Shown: in pieces, positions 38,301-51,034 of the stretch
How the letters are laid out: every line of letters starts with the position of its first letter
Position numbering within the stretch: position 1 is the first letter of the stretch
From: Epiperipatus broadwayi
Lineage: Eukaryota; Onychophora; Udeonychophora; Euonychophora; Peripatidae
Assembly: GCA_028023455.1 (NCBI GenBank)
Contig: JAQFVV010012422.1
Span: 10,082,337 to 10,146,336, forward strand
Direction: 5' to 3'
Length of the DNA: 64,000 bases
Position numbers and translations under genes: made by a program
The notes under the pieces: generated by a model
The model's database searches: none
Told to the model about the DNA's origin: nothing
What the model saw: only the letters and a program-made list of their open reading frames with translations

Positions 38301-39590
38301 CAATAAAGCAGACCATAAAAAAAAAACAATAATACATTAATTTAAGTTCATATTTCCGCTCCGTGATGATTTTTCCATTTCATAACGTGTAGACAATTTA
38401 TCCAGGTTAAGATATCTATCTGAATTCGAAGCTTCAATTAATACATTTATACACATGGCAATGATTTTTAAACGAAAATGTTCAATAGTTCATTAATAAT
38501 ATTTTTTTTAAAACAATTTTAAAAACTTAATTAATGAAAATAAGATTAAGATTAAGCTGGCATGAAGCAAAATAAATTCTTCAGCTGAGCACATTATTTT
38601 TATTTATAGGATCCTGTGTTTTGAAATGCATATAATAATATATATTTCTTTATCTGAATTTCTTTGTCCTCTTTTACGAAAACGCATCTTTTAAAATACA
38701 GTTTTTTTTTAAAAAACATATTTTTTATATAATAATATTTCATGACGTGTTTTGTGTTTTACTTTAAACTAATTTTCTTTGATTATTTTAAACATAAGAG
38801 CAGCTTTCTTTTAATATATATATTTTAAGATGTTTCTCAGTTTATAGCTAAAATTAACTGTCGTAAATTTATTTATAAATAATGTCAAATATAGCCGAAT
38901 GATTTGCTATGTACTTGACCAATATAAGTTCATTACTGATATTTTGCCGATTACTTTGAAGTTTTGTCTCCGAATAAATTTTCTTTTATTACTGGGTAAA
39001 ATAAGAATTATTATTTAAAATACAATTTTATCTGTTTGCTTTCAACTAAACAAATCCTTTCCACTTATGTCAAGGTATAAATAATAACTTTCTTTAGAAC
39101 AAAAAAAAAAAAAATAATTAATCGTCCTTTATTAATTCACTTGAACCAAATGTAGCTTCATTATAATGTTTTTTTTTTTAAACTTAAAAATGTCTTTTTT
39201 CGTCTTTTTACATATACTTTTAATTTAATAAGATAAGTATTTAGCATTTTATTGTCAAAATATTTTAGTGCCACCGAATATTTATATAAGTAAATCATTA
39301 TTAATTTGTTCTTTAATTTTACTTTCAAGTAAAGGAAAATGACTAAATCAAATGCATACAATATAACAGATGCTAGCTTTATTCCAAACATTTTCTCACT
39401 ATAATCTTATTGTTCTGGTTGAAATTTAATATCAGGATAGTTACCTTTTTCTTCAGCCCTTCATCACTGCAAGATGATTTTAAATATTATACTTTAAATA
39501 AATAATAATTTTTTTAAAAAAAAATACAATTTTTTTATTAAATAAGACTCTTGGATTTAGCTACTTGCAGTAATACAAAATATCAGCCCC
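35400..39590. other. AT-rich intron DNA, possibly more decayed LTR material
   Basis: No gene recognised. TTTTTATGGT and ACCATAAAAA at 38270-38330 form a small inverted repeat. A repeated AATACAATACAATA is found at about 37520 and 37572. Many T-run/A-run junctions occur. Confidence 0.5.
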
Positions 39591-40541
39591 CTGGTGAATT
39601 CCAGATTTTTCTTTTATACCTGATATTGTTTAATACACCCATTTCTTATATTAGTTAGCTTGTAAGCCAATAAAATTATTTTTTATTAAACCTTACTATT
39701 CTTGACAGATCAGCTGTAAAGTCGATTTACTAACGCAATTTCTAATGATACCAAATCACGTGACTCACAGCTGCAAAGTCAAAAATTCATTGTTTAACAA
39801 ATGTTACGTATTATTTTTTTAAATAATATTTTTTTAAACATAATAGTAATAAATATAAAATTCAGAACTATCCCTCTTTATTAACTTTTAAATATTTCTT
39901 CCATAAATTTATATCCATCCATTTATTTATTTATTTTTTATAAATATTAGAATTAAATTTTTTTTTTTTTATTTTCTTCTTATGTTTATGTATCTTTCTT
40001 GCACACACACACACACATTCCATATACGGGTAATCTATAAATATGAGCTCACCCATTGTTTAAAAGTTATTCTTTTAAAATTACAAAACTAAAAATATTA
40101 CCAAATATTTAATTTAAAATAATTTTATAAGTGAAATGCTACTAACTTACATCTAATAAATACTGTTATATTGTTTTAATAAAACTTACAGATTACTTTT
40201 TTTTTAATTTATTACTATTCATTCCAACTTATTTATAATATCTCATTACTATCATTTAGACATTAAAATGAATTATACAATAGTTACTTTAAAATACATT
40301 AAATATGATTTATCATTTCCCAACTATTTCTGATATTTCTTTTAATTCAAATTATTGTCTAGCATCCCTTATTAAAAATAATTCACCTATATTATGTAAG
40401 ATTATCCCATATATTCATTAAATAAGTTAATTTTCATTTTTATCATTATTTTTTTTTTTTTAAAAAATTAGAAAATCTCAACAAAAGGTTCAGTTAAGAT
40501 AACCCTGATCACTTATTGGAACAAGTGAAACTTCACTTAGT
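39591..40541 (-). mobile_element. Possible U3 region of another minus-strand LTR
   Basis: On the minus strand it begins TGTAACTAAGTGAAG next to an (AT)n tract and reaches GGTATAAAAG at 39610-39619 after about 925 bp, close to the 5'-end-to-TATA distance of palindrome 1. Sequence similarity to the other LTRs is weak. Its 3' end is not seen. Confidence 0.3.
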
Positions 40542-40575
40542 TACAATATATATATATATATAAATAGATTAAGGG

Positions 40576-40628
<53 letters not shown>
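40542..40628. repeat. Two (TA)n tracts
   Basis: Pure TA runs at about 40547-40562 and 40578-40628, separated by TAAATAGATTAAGGG. Confidence 0.9.
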
Positions 40629-40629
<1 letters not shown>

Positions 40630-40694
40630 CAATTAAGCATTGCAATTTATATTATATTTATTTAATACATTAAGTTTGTATATTTTTATATAAT

Positions 40695-41035
40695 AATTGC
40701 CAGAAAGTTTTTGCATTAAAATCTCTGTATAGTGCCTGTTCATCCAATATCCCTAGACTAGTTTCTAGTTTGTGGTTTCATCAGTAAGGAGCATTAGATC
40801 TGAGAGAACTGTGTCTAAATCTTTAAATCTAACACAATTCTCCAGTAGCCAATCTTTTAAGTTTTTAGTTAACTGTAAAACTAAAAGTCCAAAATAAAAA
40901 CACAATAAGGTTTACAATCCAAAATCATTTGTTCCTCACTGATAAATGTTACAAACTAGAAACTAGCTTGGTAATATCGGATGAGTAGGTAATAGATAGG
41001 GGTTTTAATGCACAATCCTTCTAGCATTCATTGAT
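40695..41035. mobile_element. Inverted-repeat element (MITE-like), copy 1
   Basis: Left arm TGCATTAAAATCTCTG ... CATCCAATATCCC ... CTAGTTTCTAGTTTGT pairs with right arm ACAAACTAGAAACTAG ... GATATCGGATG-like ... GGGGTTTTAATGCA. Arms are about 100 bp with a loop near 40865. No ORF. A second, more diverged copy is at 41690-41910. Confidence 0.6.
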
Positions 41036-41375
41036 TAATATGGCTTGCACTGGATGGCAATACTGTATGGAAAGAATTGCTACTGTTTTAATAGCTTGGT
41101 AAGCAAAAGTAAATAGTGGTCACAGAATAGTTTTAAAGTTTGTGATATTAATTTATATGCACTCCATGAATGATACCTTATTGCAGTAAGACTTAGATGT
41201 TTTTTGTCTTTCATAATATTAAAATGACTTATGGTATAATGGTTTGTGTACCATCCTCCCATGACTTCAAACTGGATTTTGTAATTCTAACAGTTAATAC
41301 TTTTTATTAGATTTTTTATATTTTACAAAGCATTACAAAATATTGAACAAAATCCTCTTTGGCAATCACATTACT

Positions 41376-41379
<4 letters not shown>

Positions 41380-41462
<83 letters not shown>
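41380..41462. repeat. (TA)n microsatellite
   Basis: About 41 uninterrupted TA units. The Tyr/Ile run in one frame is not a protein. Confidence 0.95.
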
Positions 41463-41468
<6 letters not shown>

Positions 41469-41689
41469 AAAAATAAATGTATTTACTGCCAAATCATAGA
41501 TAAAATTACTATACACTAGCCTATTTTTTGAAGATTTTTTTAATAATTAAAAATTGATATTTATTGATAAGTCACTTTTATATATGTTATTAAAAACAAT
41601 AAGATTTCAGATTATATATTGTTTTACATGAGCTAACTCTATTTATTTTACTCACTACTGCTATCTCTTGTTAGTGTAATCAGTAAGTG

Positions 41690-41910
41690 TGGAAGTGCTT
41701 ATTAAATCTGTATTCAGTTCTATATTTATCCATATTTCTTGACTAGCTTCTGGCTCATCATTTATATTGTAAAGATCCAGATGTAATAGATCCACATACA
41801 AGCTTTTTACTGATGACTATTATAAGCCAGAAACTAGTGTGAGAATGCAGATAGAATAGCATTAGATATAGGTTTTTAAAAATGATTATTGATTAGTCTG
41901 GATTACAGTA
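41690..41910. mobile_element. Inverted-repeat element (MITE-like), copy 2
   Basis: GACTAGCTTCTGGCTCATC near 41741 pairs with a block containing AAGCCAGAAACTAGTG near 41824. The stem sequence matches that of the copy at 40695-41035. Flanks also agree: a TTTTTAA-containing block and TGATTAGTCTGGATTAC lie in equivalent positions. Confidence 0.5.
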
Positions 41911-43101
41911 GATGTCACTACTTTAAAATAAATAGTTACTTCTGGAAAAGGTAAGAAATCTTATGGAATTTTGTTTCTTTTGTCAGATCCTAAGATAAAT
42001 GAGGAAAGTAATATCTGGATAATTCACAGATTGACTGTAAGATAGTCATTTTAGATTGTTGTTTTATCTTAACCTATTTTCAAATATTAAATTGAAAAAG
42101 TTAATAGAAGAATCATCAAATATCTGTAAGGATCCTTGTTTATTTTGATGCTACTATAAACTGTACTCAGTTTTGGAATAGTTAATATTAAGATTTCTTA
42201 TACAAACATGTAAGATAAAATTATTTAAACTAGTTTGGATATAACTGCAATTTATAAAATTATGCATAAATTCTAAAAAAAAAAAAAAGATATAGATGTT
42301 CGTGATAATTGTAAGGTTATTTTTTTAGGCTAAGATTACTCAAAGGAGAAGATCGATTGTGAGAAGAAAATCTGAATTAAGTACAGTTTTCATTCCTAAC
42401 ACAAAGCAGTCTTTGAAATTAGAAGAGAAAATATAATTTATTGCCTAATGAAGGCTATGATTTAATGTTAACATGAAGTTTTCTCAACACCATGATTTAT
42501 AAATAACAATTACCAATGGTTATTAAATGAAATGTATACATTATGCTTAAAGTAATCTTAATCCATTATTTATATATTTTTAATTTTAATGTAAATATTT
42601 TGATATTTGATATTATTGTCCTATAATTAATGACTTATAAATTTGAATATTACTAGTTGACAAATGTAGAACTAGTTTCAACTTCCTTTTAAAAAAAATG
42701 GCATCCAACTTTTCTAGAATGCCATTATTGCCTACTTTAAGGTATTGCAATATCATATAGAAATAAAGCTAGTTCCATTCTGCAAACTTTGTTTTTCAAT
42801 ATTGTTCCCTGGATTGACCTGTAGATGCATTTTGTTTATGTAATTGGCATTCACAAATTGGAACATAAATTAGGGTCAATGCATTGTTTTTTTTAGCATC
42901 ATTCATATTTCTGTTATAATATATGTATTTAAAGTAAGTATGCTAAACAAATTTGGTAAAAAATAATTTGTATACTTATACTTAATAGTAATATTACAAG
43001 TAGTTAATAAAGTTGCATTCAGATAAAATCATTACATATAAATACATATGACATTAATTTTCAAATAAAACTTAAAGCTTATTATTATTAATATTTTTCA
43101 G
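41911..43101 (+). other. End of the 31.4-kb laminin intron
   Basis: AT-rich. No further element recognised. The intron ends with a clean acceptor, ATATTTTTCAG. Confidence 0.6.
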
Positions 43102-43253
43102 AATGTGATGACTGTTCTCTAATACTATTACAAGAGATGAGAGAGTTAAGTCATAATACTGATATGATTTTGCCACAAGTGAGGCATCTGCCTTATCAAA
43201 TTATGAGATTTATTCATCTGAATATGTTCGAGCAAAAGCTGGAAGTTTATAGG
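43102..43253 (+). CDS. Laminin-like gene, LE-to-coil junction exon
   Basis: 152 bp, acceptor TTTTTCAG, donor GTAAGT, entering in phase 1 and leaving in phase 0. The split codon (G|AA) gives Glu, so the junction reads ...GDFP-ECDDCSLILLQEMREL. In laminin alpha chains the last LE repeat is followed by Cys-x-x-Cys and a hydrophobic heptad start (CDDC/CDSC then LLxDL), where the chains begin to wind into the coiled coil and can be disulphide-linked. That pattern is what I see. The remaining 35 or so residues (HNTDMILPQVRHLPYQ..., ending FEQKLEVYR) are poorly conserved and contain prolines. Alpha is favoured over beta or gamma on the CDDC motif. Confidence 0.7.
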
Positions 43254-46203
43254 GTAAGTCTTAAGTTTACATTATAGTTTGTTACTAAATCATATTAAAA
43301 TAAGTTGAACTATTCAAACTCAACTACTTTAATTAATTAAAGCAAAAATAAGAAGCAATTAAAAATATTGTCAACATTGCCATATGTAGCTCCATTAACT
43401 TCAGCCTAAGAAATTTATTAAATTAATAGATATTAAGTAGGTAGACAAAGCAGGCTTCTACAATTATTTCTGGATTATGGAATTCTAATAGGAAGAAACT
43501 ATCAGGATAAAATTAACTTACAAAAAAGTTCCCATTAAATTTCAATTTATACTTTTATTTAATATTCATTGGTTTTATTTTTTGCTTACATTTTAAGTTG
43601 AAAGAAAGATGTAATTGTGTTAAATGAAGTAGCTGGAAAGAAAATTAGAATACTTTGGTGAGTTTTTTTTTTTTTAAAAATAAATGAAAATTCCAAATTA
43701 AAAGATTTTCTACCATTTGCTAAGATAATTCTGTTTTCATGCTAGAGAAAGTAAATAATTTATAAACAGAATTTTTATTATGTCTTGTGTAGGTTAATAT
43801 AATAGTAGGAATAATAGATTCGAGAGCTACAGATATTTGATTTAATTACTAGCCAACGAAAGTGGAAATAGCTTAATTTAATCAACTAAGTAAAGTAATG
43901 TGCTCAATTTAATACTGATACAATCATTTGATCTTCCTGAGTCATATCATTGTTATTTGCCTTAAAACACTGTTAGACTGACAAATGTATTCTTTGTTAA
44001 ATATTGATTATGTTTAATTTTTAATATATGATGAAAATTATATGCATTTATTTATCTTTATAAATATCAAATGTATTTCTATATATATGTAAATTATCTG
44101 GAGAAACAATATGAATCTAAAATAAAGCTATATTTATGTTTAAGACTGTAATTAAAGCAAATATGTAATTAAAAGACTAGTGTCATAATTAGAAAATATT
44201 CATGATTAAATAATTACAAATTATTATTTTAAGTCAACTGCAATAAAACAAATGCAGATATAAAATTCCTTTGACAGATAACAAATTAATTAATCTCCAC
44301 AATAACAGTTCACTCTAGAGCATTATGAGAATAAAAAAAACTTGGCAAAATAGATAGGAAAATTTGTGGAATATCATCCCAGAGAGATCTATCTTTGTAA
44401 TCTCAAAATAAATCTAGGGTTCAAATGTAGATTGTGCAGACCTTTTATAATTTTTGTAGTCCTTCAGATTGAAGACAGTAATTATTTATAATATAAGTGA
44501 GGAAAAATAAATTCTGTTATATTAAATTGCATTGAAAAGTGTTTATGTAAGGTGTATATAATATTTTATTTATTTATAATATTGTTATATGTATTTATGA
44601 ATTATTAATCTTTCTGCATGGATAATCATGCAAACTTGTGAAACTTTTTTATGTTGATGCCCATTGTCTTAACTACTGTATATTAAATGTTACTGATAAG
44701 TGTTCTCAGTTGTTAGACTGTAGCATGCTCGCCTGAGCCAAAATCTTGGAAGTCCAACTGGTAATGAACAGCTCTCTCCAGATAAAGAAGGCACAAATAT
44801 TTATAATCCAAAATTCATGTGCAGATTTGTAGATTGTGTCATAATTATCATAAAATAAAATATCTATAATACAAGGATACTTAAAAACAATAATAGCTGT
44901 AATGTAATTAACATTATGGTGGTCATGAAAATGGGAGAGGGGGTAGCTGTCCATTAGCAAAGTTTTTTTTTTTTTAATGAAAAATAAAATAGTTTTTAAT
45001 AATAGTAGAATCCTTTTTGAATTACTGTTATCTCCATCATTGGACTTATGATTAAATATAAACTGAAGTTTATATATGCATGCCAAGTTCTTGAGAAAAC
45101 CAAATCTAGTGGCCAAGGCAAGATTTTACTATGATCAAGTCAAAATTATATGTGCTTTTCATTATTAATATTTTATTATTATTTTTTGCCACTTTTTATA
45201 TTTATTTAAAAATCTTATTTGAAAAGGTAAATTAATATTTCTAATATTTAGAGTTTAGCAATAAAACAAAAGTTATTTATTTAATGTAAGATGCATAAAT
45301 TTTATATATTTTGTCTACTCTTGAAGATATATTCCTTCATTATGACGAAATTTTTAGAAAATTGCTACTAGAGTTAACTTTAGTTGCTATTTGTATAAGA
45401 TTGCTACAGATTATATTTTTACCTCAAGTATTGTAAAATCAATTTTACTTTTTTAAGTTACTGCCAAGTAATAACATCAAATTTTCTGATAAGTAATCAA
45501 AAGAAGGGCAACTATTTTATAAAACAGATATATTCAACAGCAATTTTATGAATATTTGTAAAAATATTGCTGTAAAAATTTGAAGTATTTATCAGAAAAC
45601 TTATGATTTGAAATGTAATCTCAAGTTATGTTCTTTTTGTGGATGTTAATATAATATTAGAGGAAAGCCATTTCATATCAACTTAATTATTCATAAAAAT
45701 TATTTAAAAGAATGCATTTTTTTGTTTATTATAATGGGATTCGTTGAAGAAAAATTGAGGATCCATATTTCTTCATTATATAATGAGTTAATCTAGAACT
45801 ATTACTATTTTATGAATTGCCAAGTTATAACTGCAAAAATGATGATACATCCAGGAGTCTCTTTAATAAGCTAATTATTAAATGTAAATCATTAATAATA
45901 ATCTAGTCTAAACTATTTTTATTATAATAAATGTATATTTATTGATAAACTTTTTTTAAAAATAATTTTTATCTTAATTGACTTTTTTTTACCATATGAT
46001 TAGTCCACGGTGATTAATAGTCAAGCATTGTAATCACAGGTTGAACACAACATTAAGTTTCATCTCAGATTTTTTAAAAACTGAAAAACTTACATTGTTT
46101 GTTCTCCATCATTTTTGTTTTATTATTGGTTTTTTGAATAGACAAAATAAACATAGAAAAACTTGCATATTAAATTATTATTGTTGTTGTTATTTTATTA
46201 TAG
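43254..46203 (+). other. Laminin intron
   Basis: 2950 bp, GTAAGT to TTATTATAG. AT-rich. GGGTTCAAATG near 44422 resembles a tRNA B box. A 136-codon minus-strand ORF at 44706-45116 crosses a poly-A/T run and shows no domain; I do not call it a gene. Confidence 0.6.
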
Positions 46204-46260
46204 AGTGAATTAAATGCATTGTATACCTTTGATGAAAATGGATGGTTTTTTCCTTCTAAG
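46204..46260 (+). CDS. Laminin-like gene, small coil exon
   Basis: 57 bp, 19 codons, phase 0 to 0: SELNALYTFDENGWFFPSK. Acceptor TTATTATAG, donor GTAGGA (weaker than the others). The reading frame continues that of the previous exon without a stop. It resembles no known coil by itself; support comes from splice sites, phase and position. Confidence 0.5.
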
Positions 46261-46456
46261 GTAGGAAATTATATATATATAATCTTTTATACATATATTT
46301 AAGTTTACTTTATTAAAATAAAATAGATAATTTATTATTATGTATTAATTGTAAAACAATACTTTTTTAAAAAATAAGACTATCATTAACAGTTATTTTT
46401 AAATAAGAATATACAAAGCAAAATATTGTATACGTTATTGTCAAGATTATTAATCA

Positions 46457-46582
46457 TCATCCAAAATCCAGGTCTTGCATATCATCATCTGCAAGCTGTT
46501 CTGTTAATGCCTTAATACTAAACCATCCGTAGCTTCCATATTCTGTTAGATAACTATTCACTTGCCTTTTTTTATTGCATTG
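46457..46582 (-). pseudogene. Coding-like C-terminal fragment, unidentified
   Basis: A 41-codon open minus-strand stretch ends in TGA at 46457. It includes LTEYGSYGWFSIKALTEQL followed by ADDDMQDLDFG at the C-terminus. The balanced composition and acidic end look far more like real protein than the surrounding frames, which are Lys/Asn/Ile-rich. There is a stop just upstream and no start codon, so it is either a terminal exon of an antisense gene or a retrocopy fragment. I do not recognise the protein. Confidence 0.35.
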
Positions 46583-47164
46583 TTATTGCCAACATGTATT
46601 ATACAATATTATGATAAATAATCATTTTTTCACTTTTTTTTAACATTTGTATATTTTCTAACTGTATCTTTACAGTTTTTGTTTTATTTCTTTTACATAT
46701 CCATATCTTTAAATCTTCCAATCACTTTTTTTTAAAAATATGTAATAATCAATTAATTTTACAAGCACAGTGTTAAATTGTAATTCAATTTAGAAGGTAA
46801 TAAATCTTCTTTACTAGCACTGAAATGTGAGGATACTATCATTCTATCCATAAGATAAACACTGAGAAAATAACAGCTATCTTATTTTTAAACCTAAATG
46901 CACTTATACAGGCCACTCAAGTGTCTTGAAATGAGAACATGAATATATTAAATCATTCGCTTTACATCCATTTCTTTTGATAATCTTATTAACACTTAAG
47001 AAATATTATAATTTACTTCTAATTTATATAGATCTACATTCTTATGTAAAACATTTATCAAATTCTTTTTCTGAAATCTAACTTCAGTGATTCTCAATAA
47101 AATTTTCATTTCATAATAAAACTATGTAAATAATTTATATGATAGATATAAAAATATAGGTGAA

Positions 47165-48922
47165 AATTTTTTGTGTTAATTGAAAAAGTAAATGTGGCAG
47201 ATGAAGCTAAAGTAGTTCATGCATTATTAAAGAAAGAAGTTGTTAATGATTAATTTGCCAAAACTCAAAAAACTAATGAGATTTTAGTTGAAAATGCTAG
47301 TAATAATAATGATTATATGAGTTGGTGGTTACTTTAAACAAATTGTTTTATCTTCATATATGTTTCTGAAGAATGGTCTTTTCTTTTAATGACTATGATT
47401 CTACTAAAGAAAATGATCTCTTGCAATAAAATATAAACATTTTAATACTTAAATTAAACATATTGCTAAAGTTTGATTAAGTGTTTTGATATATTACATA
47501 AAAAGAGAAAATTTGACTTAATACATAATAGGAAAAATAAAAAAATTGAATTAGAAAATTTGGATTGCAGGAATAAAAAGTTAATGAAGAAATGAATAGT
47601 TTGTTGTTAACAAAAGAAGTAAAATTTGGATAAGTGAAGACAATTATTGACAGTTATGTAGAGCAATAGTTCTCAATCTCTGTAGAATTGTAGAACACAT
47701 TTCTTTTAATATTTTTCATGTAGAATACTAACATACACAAATTCAAAATTACATAGATATTATTACATCTTGACCATTTGAAAATAACAAATAGACAGTA
47801 TAAATTTAGGTCATTTGAACAAATACATGTGTGCATTGTATCAGTTACACAGAAATGGGCCGTGCTACACACAGATAGCTACAGCATGTAAATACAACTA
47901 ATCACACAAAATGCATGATTGCAGTAGCATAGAACTATCTTATTATTTTTACAATTTTTTTTCATGAAACACATGAAGTATATTCACAGAACACCAGTAT
48001 TCTGTGGTACATGTTTTGAGAAACATATATTAATAATTATTTTACTGATCATAAAACTGTAGGATTAATTGAATTATTTTGTTGGATATTATGAAAAGAA
48101 ATAGTATATATTAAAAGAAGAGATAACTATTAAGAAATTTGTATAGTAATCAAAAGATATTTGTATTATTAAATTACATTTTTTTCTGGAAAAGAGACAC
48201 GTAATGAGTGATAAGACAAAAATATTATCCTTTTTGCTATTATTTAGATTTTTTACTAAATAAATATTAACTGTAATAAAGATGGAGTTAATGTTGGGAA
48301 AGGAGAGTTTATTCTGTTTGGTTTGTTATTGATTTGGCAATATTTACATGCTGTTAGAATGAATTTACCAATGCTGAGTCAGATACATGGACTTTATGGT
48401 AAGATTAGGATGAGAATAAATACATAAATGTTTAAGAGTGATAGTTGTTACGGAAAATATAGAGCAAACTAATGGTATTAAATATTTGTAAGCTAAATCA
48501 TTAGTAGTGGAATGGCAATAATGATAAAGAAATATAGTGAGCCACTAAAATTTTAATAAGACTTGTTCTGTGACTTTTTGAAGATGGAATGAAAGAGGAG
48601 ATATGCATCTGGTTTGGAACATAGTTGCATTGAAATAAAAATTTTGACAGTTAAGTACAAGAGAGTAAAAGAATAGGAATTTCCAAAATATAAATATGGG
48701 AAGAAAATTAAAACAAATAAATTAGATGAACAAAGTTACAAATATAGAGTTGTTAAAAAAGAATACATTTATTGGAAAAATTAAGAAGATAATGAATTGC
48801 ATTGGATTTATAAAGAACGTGTTGAACAGGATTGTAAAGGATGGGAGGAAAAAATTGAAAATGGATATTCATAAATGCTATGAGTTTTTGAAAAACAGAG
48901 CAAGTGAAAAGTGTATATATTA
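47165..48922 (+). pseudogene. Decayed intronless copy of a coiled-coil protein gene
   Basis: The + strand is C-poor and purine-rich, unlike the rest of the intron, and frames switch between coding-like patches. These include EAKVVHALLKKEVVND (near 47180), IELENLDCRNKKL shifting to EEMNSLLLTKEVKF (near 47550-47630) and, after the inserted MITE, WIYKERVEQDCKGWEEKI (near 48805). All are Lys/Glu/Leu-rich heptad-like sequence. Stops mostly fall at TAA/TAG/TGA where Gln, Arg or Trp codons would fit. No introns are visible, which suggests a processed retrocopy. The parent protein is not recognised. The separate patches could also come from more than one source. Confidence 0.35.
47663..48028. mobile_element. 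hAT-like MITE
   Basis: Left end AATAGTTCTCAATCTCTG pairs imperfectly with right end CATGTTTTGAGAAACATA. The right end, read on the minus strand, continues GTACCACAGAATACTGGTG. Terminal (C)AGNGGTTCTCAA followed by GGTCCACGG-like sequence is the known pattern of hAT-superfamily terminal repeats. It is about 366 bp with no ORF. It sits inside the retrocopy, so it is younger than that insertion. Confidence 0.55.
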
Positions 48923-49011
48923 ATGCATAAACCTTTCTTTTGGAAGATGACCAATGATAGCAATGTAACTGAAATATATTTTTAATTAGTTTTTCTTTTG
49001 CCTTTTGTCAG

Positions 49012-49104
49012 CCAAGACATCGAAAGCAGTATATTATAGAAGAAATAATGAAAAATATTCTAACAATGGAAATATGGCCACTACATGTTGAAAGTATTAA
49101 TAAG
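49012..49104 (+). CDS. Laminin-like gene, coil exon
   Basis: 93 bp, 31 codons, phase 0 to 0, acceptor CTTTTGTCAG, donor GTAATG. It encodes PRHRKQYIIEEIMKNIL then TMEIWPLHVESINK. The IIEEIMKNIL part has hydrophobic spacing compatible with a helix. The exon length, phase and absence of stops agree with the neighbouring exons. By itself it is not diagnostic of laminin. Confidence 0.5.
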
Positions 49105-49211
49105 GTAATGTATTCATATATATTCAACTGCTTGTACATATATATTTCTGTAAGTATATATATATGTAATATACAAATCAATATATATATCAAAATACAG
49201 TACAATTTATT

Positions 49212-49242
<31 letters not shown>

Positions 49243-50345
49243 CACACACACCTTAATAAAAGTATATTCACAGATATTTATCAAGTTCAGAATGTATGCA
49301 TTTGTATATATATCCATAAGCATTTCTATACATACATTCTGAATTTAATAAATATAAATATTTTTATGTACACACACACATATATATATATATATATCAT
49401 ATGCATATCCCAAAATATATTATATCAAAAATATATCCTCTTATGAATTTATTATATATATGGACTTTGACATCTTTTTACAAGTTTGAAGTTAGAGTAT
49501 TAAATACTACTATGTTCTGCTTAGTCTAAGACAATATCTCACTTATCTTGCATTAACTTTTTTAACCTTGCTATTTTGTTTGGAATAGAAACATTTCATG
49601 TCAGTCTAAAATATCTAGATTCCATTTATTAACTAATTTGGAAAATTACATCCCACTGTCTGAAAACATTTTAAACTTATTTTCAAGTTTTACAAATACC
49701 AAAAAAAGTTTTAATTCTGCAATGGTCTTGAATTTCAGATAATAAACAATGTATGTTTATGTATTAACCAACATACTATGGGTGCTTCATTCCAATAGCT
49801 TGCTGATGAATAAGGAATATTTCAGCTTTTCTCAATAGAGACTCACTCAAGGAAAAGACAATATTCTCCAAGCTAATCAAATTTTTTGTTGATGAAAATT
49901 TTTCTACTTTATTTACTATATTTTGTTTTCTAAGTAAATATATTATATATAATTTATTGATTAATAATTGGATAGGTATAATTGTTAAAGGTGGGCATGC
50001 TGCTTCAAAAAAATCCTAAGTGCATTGGGAAATCCTCAGTGACAGCTCTAATCTCTTTATCACAAGGCTTTTCAACTTTTATGTATATTGTTATGTTTTA
50101 TTTTATTTTTAATGCAAGTGGGCAGCCAACAATGTGGAGGTTATATATAGTCTTTTATGACTTTCCATACTGCATTTTTAATATAAGAGTTAAGAAAAAT
50201 TTAAGGCATTTTCTATAGGGTTTGAATTAAAATCAATTATCATTTTACACTATCTTTTGATTTGAGTCAGAAATAATTTCTTAACTAAAACTTTTTTCTT
50301 AATTCTTTTTGAATACAAAAATCTTAGTTATTAATAACCTTATTT

Positions 50346-50387
<42 letters not shown>

Positions 50388-51034
50388 GCACCTTTTTGTT
50401 CTATAAAATAATTTTATCTTATGCAATAAATTAATAATTCTGCTTGACTTTTTCAGAATCATAATGTAAATAATCTATATCTGTTTAACTCTTTAATCCT
50501 GTTCTTTATGTATCAGAATTTTTACCAAGTAGCTATAAATATTGAACCAAATGTAAATAACAGAAACTTGCCATGTAAGGAGGAGATCTACTGTTAGTAG
50601 AATTCTATGCTAGTCAAAGTTTATGACTGGTAGATATGCATTTATATTTATGGTTCATAAATTTTGGACTTTAGAATCTATCACTCTACCAAATAAATGT
50701 ATAAAATACTAGTTTTTTACTTCACCTTTGATTAGTAAATAGTTTATTGCGCTTTATGCAAAAAAGTGAAGCTTGTCTCAATCTTATTATAAGTTATATG
50801 GCTTAGCACTTTCAGTGACCTCGTGTCTCCATAATCATAGCCTACTTTTAACTGAAGTTTAGTTTTGGTTTATGTAAAATTTTATGCAAATTTTATAACA
50901 ACCATTTTCTGGAGATTGCAAAGCACGATTCTTTCCGGTTTATTGCACAATTGTCATTTGCAATAAAGCACATCTCTTTAATTTTTCATTTTATATCATT
51001 GCATTCCATGCATAGTGCCCTTGCCACAGTGGGT
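49105..51034 (+). other. Start of the 4.7-kb laminin intron
   Basis: It holds (CA)n/(TA)n tracts at about 49212-49252, 49371-49397 and 50346-50386. The 132-codon ORF through the first two is simple-repeat translation. No gene is seen. Confidence 0.6.

Larger units (their letters stand above)
46261..49011 (+). other. Laminin intron holding a retrocopy and a MITE
   Basis: Described in the entries at 46457, 47165 and 47663. The remainder is AT-rich DNA without recognised signals. Confidence 0.6.

Noticed and set aside
41316-41516. 66-codon ORF with long Tyr/Ile alternation
   Set aside because: It is translation of a (TA)n microsatellite.
44706-45116. 136-codon minus-strand ORF
   Set aside because: It runs through a homopolymer (Lys run) and shows no recognisable domain.
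48726-48923. 65-codon + strand ORF starting at 48726
   Set aside because: Another frame of the same stretch looks more protein-like, so this ORF is probably a shadow within the decayed retrocopy.
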